Below are positions 6,941 through 15,097 of a stretch of 45,749 nucleotides of DNA, one piece after another. Below the pieces are notes generated by a model, which saw only the letters and a list, made by a program, of their open reading frames with translations, searched no databases and was not told the DNA's origin. This stretch comes from VFZS01 sp964353255 (GTDB taxonomy: Bacteria; Acidobacteriota; Terriglobia; Bryobacterales; Bryobacteraceae), in assembly GCA_964353255.1 (NCBI GenBank), contig CAYGVJ010000023.1, positions 1 to 45,749 on the forward strand, in the 5' to 3' direction. Each line of letters begins with the position of its first letter. The first letter of the stretch is position 1. The translations under genes and the position numbers were made by a program.

Positions 6941-8191
6941 CTACGGCTGCTCCCCCCGCACCAGATCGTCGTAGGTCTCCCGCGCGCGGATCAAGCGCCA
7001 GCCGGCGCCCTCGACCAGCACCTCGGGCGGGCGGGGGCGCGAGTTGTAATTCGAGGCGGCCACGAAGCAGTAGGCCCCGGCGGTGGCCACCGCCAGCAGA
7101 TCACCGGGGAGCACGTTGGCCAGCTCCCGGTTACGGGCCAGGAAATCGCCGGTCTCGCAGACCGGGCCGACCACGTCGGCCCGAATGGTTCCCCGCGCCG
7201 TCTTGCGCACCGGCAGGATCTCGTGATGGGCTTCGTAGAGCGCGGGCCGGATCAGGTCATTCATGGCCGCGTCCACCACAACGAACTTTTTTGATGCGCT
7301 CGACTTACGGTAGAGCACGCGAGTGAGCAGCACGCCGGCCTCGGCGACGATCGACCTGCCGGGCTCAAGCATCAGGAACAGGTCGCGGCCTTCCACTTTG
7401 CGGCGAATCTCGGCTACGAAGCCGGCGACGTCCGGCGCTTCCTCGTCCGGCCGGTACGGCACCCCCAGGCCGCCGCCCAGGTCCAGGAAACGCACGGCAG
7501 CGCCGCCAACCCGGAGGCGGTCCACCAGAGCGAGCATCCTGTCGAGAGCCGCCAGCAGCGGCTCCGGGTTGAGCAGTTGCGAGCCGATGTGGCAGCTTAC
7601 GCCTTCGAAGGCCAGATGCGGGAAGGCCCCGGTGCGCCGGTACAAGGCTTCCGCCTCGGCCATCTCGATGCCGAACTTGTGCTCGCGCAGACCGGTGGAG
7701 ATGTAAGGGTGCGTGGCGGCGTCCACGTCCGGGTTCACCCGCAGGGCCACCCGCGGGCGTGCGCCGCGGCGGCTGGCGAGCGCCTCGGTGAGCGCCAGCT
7801 CGCCCTCCGATTCGCAGTGGAAACTGTAGATGCCCGCCGCGAGCGCGTAGTCGATCTCCTGAGCGCTCTTGCCGACGCCGGAGAAGACGACCCTCGCGGG
7901 GTCGCCGCCGGCCCGGAGCACCCGAAACAGCTCGCCGCCCGAGACCACGTCGAAACCCGCGCCGGCCCGGGCCACCAACGCCAGCACGCCCAGGCTGGAG
8001 TTGGCCTTGACCGCGTAGTGGACCCTGTGCGGAACGCCGGCCAGCGCTTCGTCGTAAGCCCGGAAGCCGGCCCGTATCCCCTGAGTCGAGTACACGTAGC
8101 AGGGCGTGCCCGCTCGCGCGGCCAGATCCGCCAGGGGAACGTCCTCGCAGTGCAGCGCGTCCTTGCGATAGTCGAAGCCCGCCAGTCTCAC
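6941..8191 (-). CDS. lysA: Diaminopimelate decarboxylase
   Basis: PLP enzyme that decarboxylates meso-diaminopimelate to lysine, the last step of lysine synthesis. 416 aa from GTG 8191. I preferred this start because it overlaps the upstream stop as TAGTG, while the longer frame extends into that gene. Visible motifs: the PLP lysine in HYAVKANSSLG (about K62), HIGSQ, the glycine loop DLGGGLGVPY, LEPGRSIVAEAG, the cross-subunit active-site cysteine in GPVCETGDFLA, and the tyrosine in AGAYCFVAASNYNSRPRP. It is last in a minus-strand unit with HDOD, deoC and the GAF/PP2C gene. Its final 62 bp have a second, diverged copy at 6296-6357. Confidence 0.96.
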   Translation of the reverse strand: MRLAGFDYRKDALHCEDVPLADLAARAGTPCYVYSTQGIRAGFRAYDEALAGVPHRVHYAVKANSSLGVLALVARAGAGFDVVSGGELFRVLRAGGDPARVVFSGVGKSAQEIDYALAAGIYSFHCESEGELALTEALASRRGARPRVALRVNPDVDAATHPYISTGLREHKFGIEMAEAEALYRRTGAFPHLAFEGVSCHIGSQLLNPEPLLAALDRMLALVDRLRVGGAAVRFLDLGGGLGVPYRPDEEAPDVAGFVAEIRRKVEGRDLFLMLEPGRSIVAEAGVLLTRVLYRKSSASKKFVVVDAAMNDLIRPALYEAHHEILPVRKTARGTIRADVVGPVCETGDFLARNRELANVLPGDLLAVATAGAYCFVAASNYNSRPRPPEVLVEGAGWRLIRARETYDDLVRGEQP

Positions 8192-9948
8192 TAGTTCACC
8201 TTGAACACCACCAGCGTTTGATCGTCGAAAGTGGGGGCCGTCTCGGCGAACCTGTCGAGGTCGGCCAGAATGGCGCTGATCACCGATTGCGGCTCCCCGG
8301 GAGAGGCCGCCTTCACCAGACGCATGAGGCGCCGGCGCCCGTATTCCTCGCCCGCGGGATTCCACTGGTCGGAGACGCCGTCCGAGTACAGCACCACCAG
8401 GTCGCCGGGGCGGGCTTGAAAGGAGATCTGCTCGTAGTGGGAGTCCGGCAGCAGACCGGGAGGCACGCCCTCGACGCGCGGGAGGATGACTTCGCCCTTC
8501 CGGCAGACCATCGGCGCGGGCACGCCGGCGTTGCCGATGAGCAGCCGGCGGCTGGGCGGGTGCCAGGCTATCAGCAGCAGGCAGACAAAGCGCGCATCGA
8601 CCTTGCGCTGGACCAGCACATCGTTGAGGGCCTTCATCAGCGGGGCGGGCTCGCGCCGGCGGGGCGCCAGCGTGCGCAGCAGGCCGCTGATCAGCGCGCC
8701 GTAGAGGGCGGCGGCAACTCCCTTGCCGCTGACGTCGCCCAGCGCGATCAGCCAGCCCTCTTCGCCGGTCTCGAAGAAGTCGTAGAGGTCGCCGCCGATG
8801 ATGCGCGCCGGGCGGTGGCCGGCGGCCACCTCCAGGCCCGCAATGACGGGGGCCTGCTGGGGCAGCATCGCGGACTGCAACTCCCGCGCCGCCTCCAGGT
8901 CCTGTTCGATGCGCCGCTCGCGGTCGGCCAGCTCGCCGTACAGGCGGGCGTTTTCCACCGAGATGGCCAGTTCCGGCGCCAGCAGCGACAGCAGGCGCGC
9001 GTGCTCTTCGGTAAAGCTGGCGAAGCGCTCGCTTTCCAGGTCCATCACGCCGATCACCCGGTCGCGCGCGATCAGCGGCACCGCCACCTCGGAGCGGATG
9101 TCGGGGTGGGAGGGAATGTAACGGGGATCCATCAAGGTGTTGTCCGAGCGGATGACCTCCCGCGAAGCCCAGGCCGCGCCGGTGATTCCCTTTCCCAGGG
9201 GGACGTTATCCAGGTTGACGCGCTGGTCCAGCCGGATGCTGAAGCGGTGCCGCAGGCACTGCGCGGCCTCGTCCACTAGCAGGATGCTGAAGGCGTCGTA
9301 GCGGACCAGGGGTTTTACCGCCTCGGCGATGTGGCGCAGCAGCTCGTCCAAGTTCAGGATCGAGGAGAACTCCTGTGAGACGTAAGTGAGGATCTGAAAC
9401 GTGCGGTTCTGCCGCTCGACCCGGCGATAGAGCCGCGCGTTCTCGATGGCGCCCGCCACGCGCGAGGCGATCAGGCCCAACAGCGCGCGCTCGTAGTCGC
9501 TGTAAGCATCCAGGCGCGTGGACTGCACGTCGATGACGCCCACCAACTGACGTCGGGCCAGCATGGGCACGGCCAGCTCCGCCCGCACCGCGTCCAGGGC
9601 ATTCAGGTAGCGCGGGTCCCCGCGGACGTCGTTCACCAGGAGCGGCTGGCGCGTGGCGGCCACCACCCCGGTTATGCCCTCGCCCAGCCGCACGGTGAGG
9701 TTCTTCACCACTTCGTCGCGGTGGCCGATGGCGTAACGGATCCTCAGCCCCTGTAACCGCTCGCTCCACAGCATGATGGCGAACAGCTCGTAAGGGACGA
9801 CCTGCTGCACGATCTCGGCCACGCGAGCCAGCAGGCGGTCCAGGTCGGTGAGGCTATCGGAGGTGGCCGCGGAGACCTCCAGCAGGAAGTCCAGCAGCTC
9901 GGCGCGGCGGCGAAAGCGGAGGGCGCGTGTGGAAGGCGGCAAAGACAC
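8191..9948 (-). CDS. GAF-GAF-PP2C (SpoIIE/RsbU-type) serine phosphatase
   Basis: Cytoplasmic signalling phosphatase, 585 aa, starting at GTG 9948 four bases after deoC. Two GAF sensor domains occupy about residues 20-180 and 185-345, each with the pattern of a conserved acidic strand plus ERALLGLIASRVAGAIENAR or EEHARLLSLLAPELAISVENA. A short coiled linker (ERRIEQDLEAARELQSAMLP) leads to the PP2C/SpoIIE domain with metal-binding motifs GGDLYDFF, ALGDVSGKGVAAAL and LVVLYSDGVSDQ. Proteins of this build usually dephosphorylate anti-sigma-factor antagonists in partner-switching stress responses. No such partner is encoded nearby. No membrane segment is seen. Confidence 0.93.
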   Translation of the reverse strand: MSLPPSTRALRFRRRAELLDFLLEVSAATSDSLTDLDRLLARVAEIVQQVVPYELFAIMLWSERLQGLRIRYAIGHRDEVVKNLTVRLGEGITGVVAATRQPLLVNDVRGDPRYLNALDAVRAELAVPMLARRQLVGVIDVQSTRLDAYSDYERALLGLIASRVAGAIENARLYRRVERQNRTFQILTYVSQEFSSILNLDELLRHIAEAVKPLVRYDAFSILLVDEAAQCLRHRFSIRLDQRVNLDNVPLGKGITGAAWASREVIRSDNTLMDPRYIPSHPDIRSEVAVPLIARDRVIGVMDLESERFASFTEEHARLLSLLAPELAISVENARLYGELADRERRIEQDLEAARELQSAMLPQQAPVIAGLEVAAGHRPARIIGGDLYDFFETGEEGWLIALGDVSGKGVAAALYGALISGLLRTLAPRRREPAPLMKALNDVLVQRKVDARFVCLLLIAWHPPSRRLLIGNAGVPAPMVCRKGEVILPRVEGVPPGLLPDSHYEQISFQARPGDLVVLYSDGVSDQWNPAGEEYGRRRLMRLVKAASPGEPQSVISAILADLDRFAETAPTFDDQTLVVFKVN

Positions 9949-9952
9949 AGGC

Positions 9953-10807
9953 TCAGCTCCGAGCAGCCTCGAGGATCTTGACGCTGGCGCTCGCCCCGAT
10001 ACGCGTGGCGCCGGCGGCCACCATCCTTTGCAGGTCCTCGAGGGTTCGGATGCCGCCGGCGGCCTTCACTCCCATTTGCGGACCCACCGCCAGCCGCATC
10101 AACGCCACATCCTGGACCGTGGCGCCCGCCGGCCCGAAGCCGGTCGAGGTCTTGACGAAATCGGCGCCAGCCAGCTTCGCCAGCGCGCAGGCGGCGACCT
10201 TCTGACTGTCATCCAGCAGCGCGGTCTCGAGGATGGTTTTCACCAGCGCACCCGCCCGGTGAGCCACCTCCACCACCGCCCGGATTTCCTTGAGCACCGT
10301 CTCCTGATCACCGGAGCGCAAGGCCCCGATGTTGATCACCATGTCCAGCTCCTGCGCACCGCCGCGCAGGGCGGCCGCGGCCTCGGCAGCCTTCGTTTCA
10401 GTAGCGTTGGCTCCCAGCGGGAACGCGATTACGGTGCCGACCTTCACCGGGCTGCCCGCCAGTTCGGAAGCGGCCAGCGGAACCCAGCACGGGTTGATGC
10501 AGACGCTGGCGAAGCCGTGCTCGTGCGCCTCGCGGCACAGCCTGCGTATGTCGTCGCGGGTGGCTTCCGGCTTGAGCAGCGTGTGATCGATCAGAGCGGC
10601 GATCGCCGGGCTGACGCCTGCCACCCGCCGGCAGGAGGAGACCCGGTCCGCGCCCGCCGCAATGACTTCGGCAGTGCGTTGCGCGCACGCCTCCGGGCAA
10701 CTCTGGGCGCAAGTGCGGCACACCGGCGCTGCCGCCCGCACGCGGGCCAGGATTTCGTCGCCGATCTGGACCACCAGCCGCTCGAGTTCTGCGGGTGCCA
10801 GATTCAT
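9953..10807 (-). CDS. deoC: Deoxyribose-phosphate aldolase with cysteine-rich N-terminal extension
   Basis: Class I aldolase cleaving 2-deoxyribose-5-phosphate to acetaldehyde and glyceraldehyde-3-phosphate. 284 aa from ATG 10807. The catalytic core is clear: IDHTLLKPEATRDDIRRLC, ASVCINPCWVP, GAQELDMVINIG, LVKTILETALLDD, and the Schiff-base lysine in GADFVKTSTGFGPAGAT. The first ~45 residues are extra: an amphipathic helix (ELERLVVQIGDEILARVR) followed by four cysteines spaced C-x2-C-x3-C-x3-C (residues 30-41). Extensions of this sort occur on enzymes targeted to bacterial microcompartments, but no shell gene is in the window. It sits between HDOD and GAF/PP2C genes rather than in a nucleoside-catabolism operon. 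Confidence 0.93.
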   Translation of the reverse strand: MNLAPAELERLVVQIGDEILARVRAAAPVCRTCAQSCPEACAQRTAEVIAAGADRVSSCRRVAGVSPAIAALIDHTLLKPEATRDDIRRLCREAHEHGFASVCINPCWVPLAASELAGSPVKVGTVIAFPLGANATETKAAEAAAALRGGAQELDMVINIGALRSGDQETVLKEIRAVVEVAHRAGALVKTILETALLDDSQKVAACALAKLAGADFVKTSTGFGPAGATVQDVALMRLAVGPQMGVKAAGGIRTLEDLQRMVAAGATRIGASASVKILEAARS

Positions 10808-10886
10808 GGAGTTAGCGGTACTGCCGGGTTGAAGCCCCATGATAGCACAGGCATCTTGCGGGTCCGGGAAAGGAGTCGCACCCCGG

Positions 10887-11753
10887 TCAGTTCAGCAGGC
10901 TGCACTCCAAGGCGTTGATCTTGTCGCCAATGGTCAGCGAGAGCTCGGACTGCGAGGGGAACCGATACCAGGGAGCCACCGGCAGCCTGGACCACAAGGG
11001 CGGGATGGCGCTGTCGGGATCGAATACGGAAGCCATGAAACCTACCGTGTCCGCCATCCGGCAGCAGAACTGGACCAGAGCGATCTTGTCGAACCGCCCC
11101 TCGGGCGCCGACTGGTGGTGACGGCCGGTGATGGCGCGGAATTCCTCCGGGAATCCCCACTCCTGGACCAGCCATTGCCCGGCCTCGCAGTGATCCATGC
11201 CGAACATGCCACGCTCGCACTCCAGCACGCCGAGCTGGTAGCGCTCCGCCATGTCCAGCACGTTGGCGTAATCCGAGGGGAAGCTGGCCAGCAGGGCCAG
11301 CCTTCCGACATCGTGCAGCAGGCCGGCGGTGTAGCAGGGGTCCTTGGCCAAAAAGCAGGCGGTGGCCAGCTCCTCGCACAGCAGAGCGCAGGCCATGTTG
11401 TGGCGCCAGCAACGGAGCAGCGAAGGCACCTCCAGGGCGGAGGACAAAAACCGGCGCAGAGTCAGCGTCATCACGAGCCCGCGCACCCGCTCCAGGCCCA
11501 GGACGACCACGGCGTGCAGCACGCTGTTTACCTGGCTCCGGGCGCCCAGCAAGGGTGAGTTCGCCATACGCAAGATTTCGGCGGAGACCGCGGCGTCGGC
11601 GCGGATCAGCGCGGAGATTTCCTTGAACTTGACCTCGTCTTCGGCCACCACGCGCATCAGCTCGGCAACCACGGGAGGGAAAGGCTGTAAGCGCTTGAAG
11701 CTCTTGAGCACTTGGCTCTTCCTCTGCGATGGCGCCACTGTGCTGACCAGCAC
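10887..11753 (-). CDS. HDOD-domain signalling protein
   Basis: 288 aa from GTG 11753, which has AGAGGGAG eight bases upstream; the longer open frame lacks a ribosome site and runs into repeat DNA. The HDOD core starts KSFKRLQPFPPVVAELMRVV and includes SAEILRMANSPLLGARSQV, LGLERVRGLVMTL and the HD-like stretch CYTAGLLHDVGRLALLAS. HDOD proteins act as regulatory scaffolds in c-di-GMP and stress signalling, and catalytic activity is usually absent or unproven. It begins the HDOD-deoC-GAF/PP2C-lysA run, with 79 bp to deoC. Confidence 0.9.
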   Translation of the reverse strand: MLVSTVAPSQRKSQVLKSFKRLQPFPPVVAELMRVVAEDEVKFKEISALIRADAAVSAEILRMANSPLLGARSQVNSVLHAVVVLGLERVRGLVMTLTLRRFLSSALEVPSLLRCWRHNMACALLCEELATACFLAKDPCYTAGLLHDVGRLALLASFPSDYANVLDMAERYQLGVLECERGMFGMDHCEAGQWLVQEWGFPEEFRAITGRHHQSAPEGRFDKIALVQFCCRMADTVGFMASVFDPDSAIPPLWSRLPVAPWYRFPSQSELSLTIGDKINALECSLLN

Positions 11754-11810
11754 TGCCTTACTCCCTCTGGGGTACTCATCGTCTGCGCCCCTACGGGGCT
11801 TTAGGAGACG

Positions 11811-11941
11811 GCTGAAAAAGGGGACTGGCCGGTCCGGACAGGGTCTTGGCCTCGCGGGACGGCGCGGGGGGCGACCCCTGCCTGTCCCACGCTGCCGCCA
11901 GAGCACTTGGCCCACTGTGGGACACGCGGTTTCGCCTGTCC
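11811..11941. repeat. REP/REPIN-like repeat with GCTGAAAAAG module
   Basis: A GCTGAAAAAG motif (11811-11820), an inverted half GCCTGTCCCAC (11880-11890) and a hairpin unit at 11917-11941 (GTGGGACA stem arm, GCGgtttCGC core, TGTCC arm). The same unit types recur at 23092, 30922, 35900 and 36067. It lies in the 328-bp gap between the HDOD and peptidase genes, where no gene was found. Confidence 0.65.
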
Positions 11942-12028
11942 GCCGGTTTTTCACAGCCTCGGAAGCCTGCGCTACGCCAGGAGTGCGCTGTCACCCAACA
12001 ACGCGAGCCTTACTAAGACCCTCAAGCA

Positions 12029-12066
12029 GGAAGCGTAGTGCTTCCCGCTGCGGGAATGCATATAAT
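12029..12066 (+). promoter_or_regulatory. Peptidase-gene promoter with overlapping inverted repeat
   Basis: A perfect TATAAT stands at 12061-12066, 15 bases before the ATG at 12082, and no Shine-Dalgarno sequence follows. The -35 region is poor but contains an inverted repeat GGAAGC-gtagt-GCTTCC (12029-12045), a possible regulator site. Confidence 0.5.
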
Positions 12067-12081
12067 CATTGCCGGGCGCCA

Positions 12082-14130
12082 ATGACCACTACCTGCCGCT
12101 TGTTCCCGGTGGTCTGCGTTGTGCTCGCGGCCTCGGCGCAGACAGCCCCTGACTTCGCTCATCCCAACCGGCCACACGTCATGGTGAAGAACTCGTTCGC
12201 CTTACCGACGCAACTGGACCAGTTCTTTCCGCTGAAGCAGCGGCTGGGCGCGCAGCCCCTCCTGGTCGTGCTGATGGAGTTTTCGGATTCCCAGCACAAG
12301 TCGGGCCACGACGCCGCGTACTTCCGGGACATCCTCTACGGGGCGGACCCGAGCGTCAACGGCTACTACAGGGAAATCTCCTACGGCAAGTTCAGCTTCT
12401 CCGATGCCGCGATCGTGGGCTGGTGTACGGCACCAAAGACGGCCGCGTATTACTTCAGCGACACCCAGACCGACCTCCAGTATCAGAAACTGGGCTACGA
12501 GGCGGTCGGGTGCGCGATCGCCGCCGGCCAGACCTTCCGCAAGTACGACACCAGCGGCGACGGCAAGGTGGGCCCGGAGGAACTGCTGGTCCTGATGGTG
12601 CTGGCCGACCATCCCCCCGCGTCCTGGCCGAACATCATGGCGACGCGGGAGGTGCAAACCCGGACAGGTGGGGTGGCGACCCGGGAAAACGTCGAGGTGG
12701 ATACGCTGGCGGTCCGCGTGGAAGAGAACGTCGGCGTGGAGGGATCCACGCGAAAGGGTTTCTATGTCTCCTACTACTCCCACGAGTTGGCCCATGCGGC
12801 GCTGAACCTGCCGGACTTGTATAGCGACACTTTCGGCGAAGACCCATCCGACTACATGAGCGTGATGGCTACCTCGGGGGTGAGGGGCGCGCCGCACCTG
12901 GACCCGTGGGCCAAGATCCACCTTGGCTGGCTCAAGCCGGTGGTGGTGGCCCGGAGCGGGTGGTATGCCGTGAAATCGGTCGAGAAGAATCCCGAGGCGT
13001 ACATTCTTCATAAGCCGGCACACGGCGTCAACGAGTACTTCATCATCGAGAACCGCTGGCCGCCGGATTCGTTCTACGAAATGTACGTTGATAACCCGAG
13101 CTTCTACGACCGCGGGCTGGCCGTCTGGCACATCACGGAGCTCTACGACGACCAGCCGTTCGACTTCAACCGCGGCCGGAAGACCATCGGTATGAAGTGG
13201 GCGGGCGGCAGCCACGCCATGACGGACTACCCCAGGACGGCGCTCTGGGACAGCTCGCAGCGCGAAAGCGCCTACGATTGGAACGACACCTCGACGCCGC
13301 GCAATTCGCACTGGGCCGGCGGAGAAGCCAGCGGGATTTCCATGACCAGGATCCCGGCTGCCGGCCCCCAGGTCCAGGTCTACTTCGGAGTGGGGCCGGA
13401 AACGGGGCCGACGATTACCGCTGCGGGCATTGTGAGTTCGGCCAGCGGCCGGGCGGGTGCGATCGCTCCGGGGGAACTGGTGTCGGTCTGGGGCCCCGGC
13501 GTGGGGCCGCCGACCTGGACGTCGGGGAAGCCGAATGACGCGGGGTTCTTTGAGACCACGCTGGCGGAGACGCGGGTGTGGTTCGACAATGTGGCCGCCC
13601 CGGTGACATTCGTTCGGGATGTCCAGATCAATGCAGCAGTCCCCTACGCGGTGGCCGGAAAGCCCACGGTCAACGTGCAGGTGGAATACCGCGGGACGCG
13701 CTCGGAGGCGATCCCGATCCAGGTGACGGATGCGGCTCCGGGCATTTTCACCGCGGACTCTTCGGGAGGGGGACCGGCTGCCCTTTTCAACGAAGATGGC
13801 ACGCTGAACACGCGCCAGAACCCTGCCGGACGAGGCAGGATCGTCGTCTTCTACGCGACCGGAGAGGGCGAAACGAATCCGCCCGGCGTCGATGGAAAGC
13901 TATGCGCCGGGCAGTGTCCCCAACCTCGCCTCCCAGTCTCGGTACGCATCGGCGGAAAGGAAGCCCAGCCGATCTACTACGCGGGAGGGGTGTATGGGAT
14001 CATCGCCGGCCTGATCCAGGTGAACGTGAAGGTGCCCGATGACGCCCCCACCGGCGACGCTGTTGAGTTGACCCTGATTGTGGGCGACAAGCCCAGCCGG
14101 ACCGGGGTGACGCTGGCGATCAAGCCTTAA
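12082..14130 (+). CDS. Secreted M6-like metallopeptidase with C-terminal TIGR03437 domain
   Basis: Exported protease-like protein, 682 aa from ATG 12082. A signal peptide (FPVVCVVLAASAQT) leads into a region typical of M6 peptidases (LLVVLMEFSD, YYREISYGKFSF). The zinc site is HELAH at residues 234-238, followed by NLPDLY and YMSVMATSG. Residues 156-167 (DTSGDGKVGPEE) form a canonical EF-hand calcium loop. From about residue 450 the TIGR03437 module follows (IVSSASG, GELVSVWGPGVGPP, AAPGIFTADSSGGGPAAL, VFYATGEGETNPPGVDGK, AGLIQVNVKVPDDAPTG), a Solibacter-type extracellular domain of unknown role. The gene stands alone and converges with the sugar-binding lipoprotein gene (10-bp gap). Confidence 0.9.
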   Translation: MTTTCRLFPVVCVVLAASAQTAPDFAHPNRPHVMVKNSFALPTQLDQFFPLKQRLGAQPLLVVLMEFSDSQHKSGHDAAYFRDILYGADPSVNGYYREISYGKFSFSDAAIVGWCTAPKTAAYYFSDTQTDLQYQKLGYEAVGCAIAAGQTFRKYDTSGDGKVGPEELLVLMVLADHPPASWPNIMATREVQTRTGGVATRENVEVDTLAVRVEENVGVEGSTRKGFYVSYYSHELAHAALNLPDLYSDTFGEDPSDYMSVMATSGVRGAPHLDPWAKIHLGWLKPVVVARSGWYAVKSVEKNPEAYILHKPAHGVNEYFIIENRWPPDSFYEMYVDNPSFYDRGLAVWHITELYDDQPFDFNRGRKTIGMKWAGGSHAMTDYPRTALWDSSQRESAYDWNDTSTPRNSHWAGGEASGISMTRIPAAGPQVQVYFGVGPETGPTITAAGIVSSASGRAGAIAPGELVSVWGPGVGPPTWTSGKPNDAGFFETTLAETRVWFDNVAAPVTFVRDVQINAAVPYAVAGKPTVNVQVEYRGTRSEAIPIQVTDAAPGIFTADSSGGGPAALFNEDGTLNTRQNPAGRGRIVVFYATGEGETNPPGVDGKLCAGQCPQPRLPVSVRIGGKEAQPIYYAGGVYGIIAGLIQVNVKVPDDAPTGDAVELTLIVGDKPSRTGVTLAIKP

Positions 14131-14140
14131 TAGGCGGGCG

Positions 14141-15082
14141 CTACTTCAGGAATTGAGCGGCGTTGGCTTGCGTGACCAGCGTCTCTCCCGTGTCGATCCT
14201 CCGGTCCAAGGGCTGGCGCAGGGCCGCCTTGTAGGCCGCTTCCACGGAATAGCGGCCGAGCACCTCCGGATGCATCGCGACGTCGGCCGCCAGCTTGCCG
14301 TTCTTAACCGCGTGAACACCTTCACTGGTAGCATCGACCCCCACCACCGCCACCTGGCCCGTCAGGTTGTGGGCCGCGATGGCCTCCACCGCCCCGAGCG
14401 CCATCTGGTCGTTGGTGGCGAAAACGGCGCGCAGGTTCGGGTGGCTGGTCAACAGGTTTTCCATTACAGACATGCCCAGGGCTCGCTCGCTGTTCGCCGG
14501 TTGCACCGCGACGCACTCGATTCCCGGCGCCTTCGCCAGGGCCTCGCGGAAACCTGCCACCCGGTCCTCGTGCGTGGCGATCCCCAGAATGCCGCGGATC
14601 ACCGCCACTTTGCCCCGGCCCCCCAGAATCTTCGCGATGTACTCGCCGGCAAGCCGGCCCGCGCGCCGGTTGTCGGCCCCCACGTAGCTTAGTTTCCAGG
14701 GCCAGTTCACATCCGTATCGACGATGACCACCGGAATGCCCGCGGCCCTGGCCTTGTCGAGCACCGGCAGGATTTCGGCCACTCCCGCGGGGGCCACGGC
14801 GAGCGCCGAAATGCGGCGCGTGATCTGGTCTTCAAGGATGGCAACCTGCTGGTCGATGTTGACCTCGCGTTCCGGAGCCAGCACCGCCAACCGCACGCCC
14901 GGATGCGCCCGCGCGGCCTCCTCGGCCCCGGCTTTGACGCGCTGCCACCACTCGCTGTCGAGCGCTTTTGTCACCAGGGTGATCTGGATGGTCTGGGGCG
15001 TTTGGGAGCGGCCGCATGAAGCCGTGACCCACAGCAGCGCGATCGCCGGCACGGCAGCCAGCGCGCGCATTCTGCGATTCAT
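14141..15082 (-). CDS. Periplasmic sugar-binding lipoprotein (peripla_BP_4 type)
   Basis: Substrate-binding protein of 313 aa with a lipoprotein signal ending VTASCG. The fold is that of ribose/galactose-type binding proteins: ITLVTKALDSEWWQRVKAG, DQVAILED-like helix, ALAVAPAG, IPVVIVDTDVNW, YVGADNRRAGRLAGEYIA, GKVAVIRG, AVFATNDQMALGAVEAI, VAVVGVDATSEG. These proteins normally deliver sugars to an ABC permease, but none is present here. It starts 15 bp after glpD and is the last gene of the receptor-glpD unit, suggesting a role in uptake or sensing of a glycerol-phosphate-linked or sugar ligand. The ligand cannot be read from sequence. Confidence 0.9.
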   Translation of the reverse strand: MNRRMRALAAVPAIALLWVTASCGRSQTPQTIQITLVTKALDSEWWQRVKAGAEEAARAHPGVRLAVLAPEREVNIDQQVAILEDQITRRISALAVAPAGVAEILPVLDKARAAGIPVVIVDTDVNWPWKLSYVGADNRRAGRLAGEYIAKILGGRGKVAVIRGILGIATHEDRVAGFREALAKAPGIECVAVQPANSERALGMSVMENLLTSHPNLRAVFATNDQMALGAVEAIAAHNLTGQVAVVGVDATSEGVHAVKNGKLAADVAMHPEVLGRYSVEAAYKAALRQPLDRRIDTGETLVTQANAAQFLK

Positions 15083-15097
15083 GATGGCCCTGCTATT

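Noticed and set aside
11344..12081. Long N-terminal extension of the M6 peptidase frame
   Set aside because: Overlaps the HDOD gene and REP repeats; the signal peptide and promoter point to ATG 12082.
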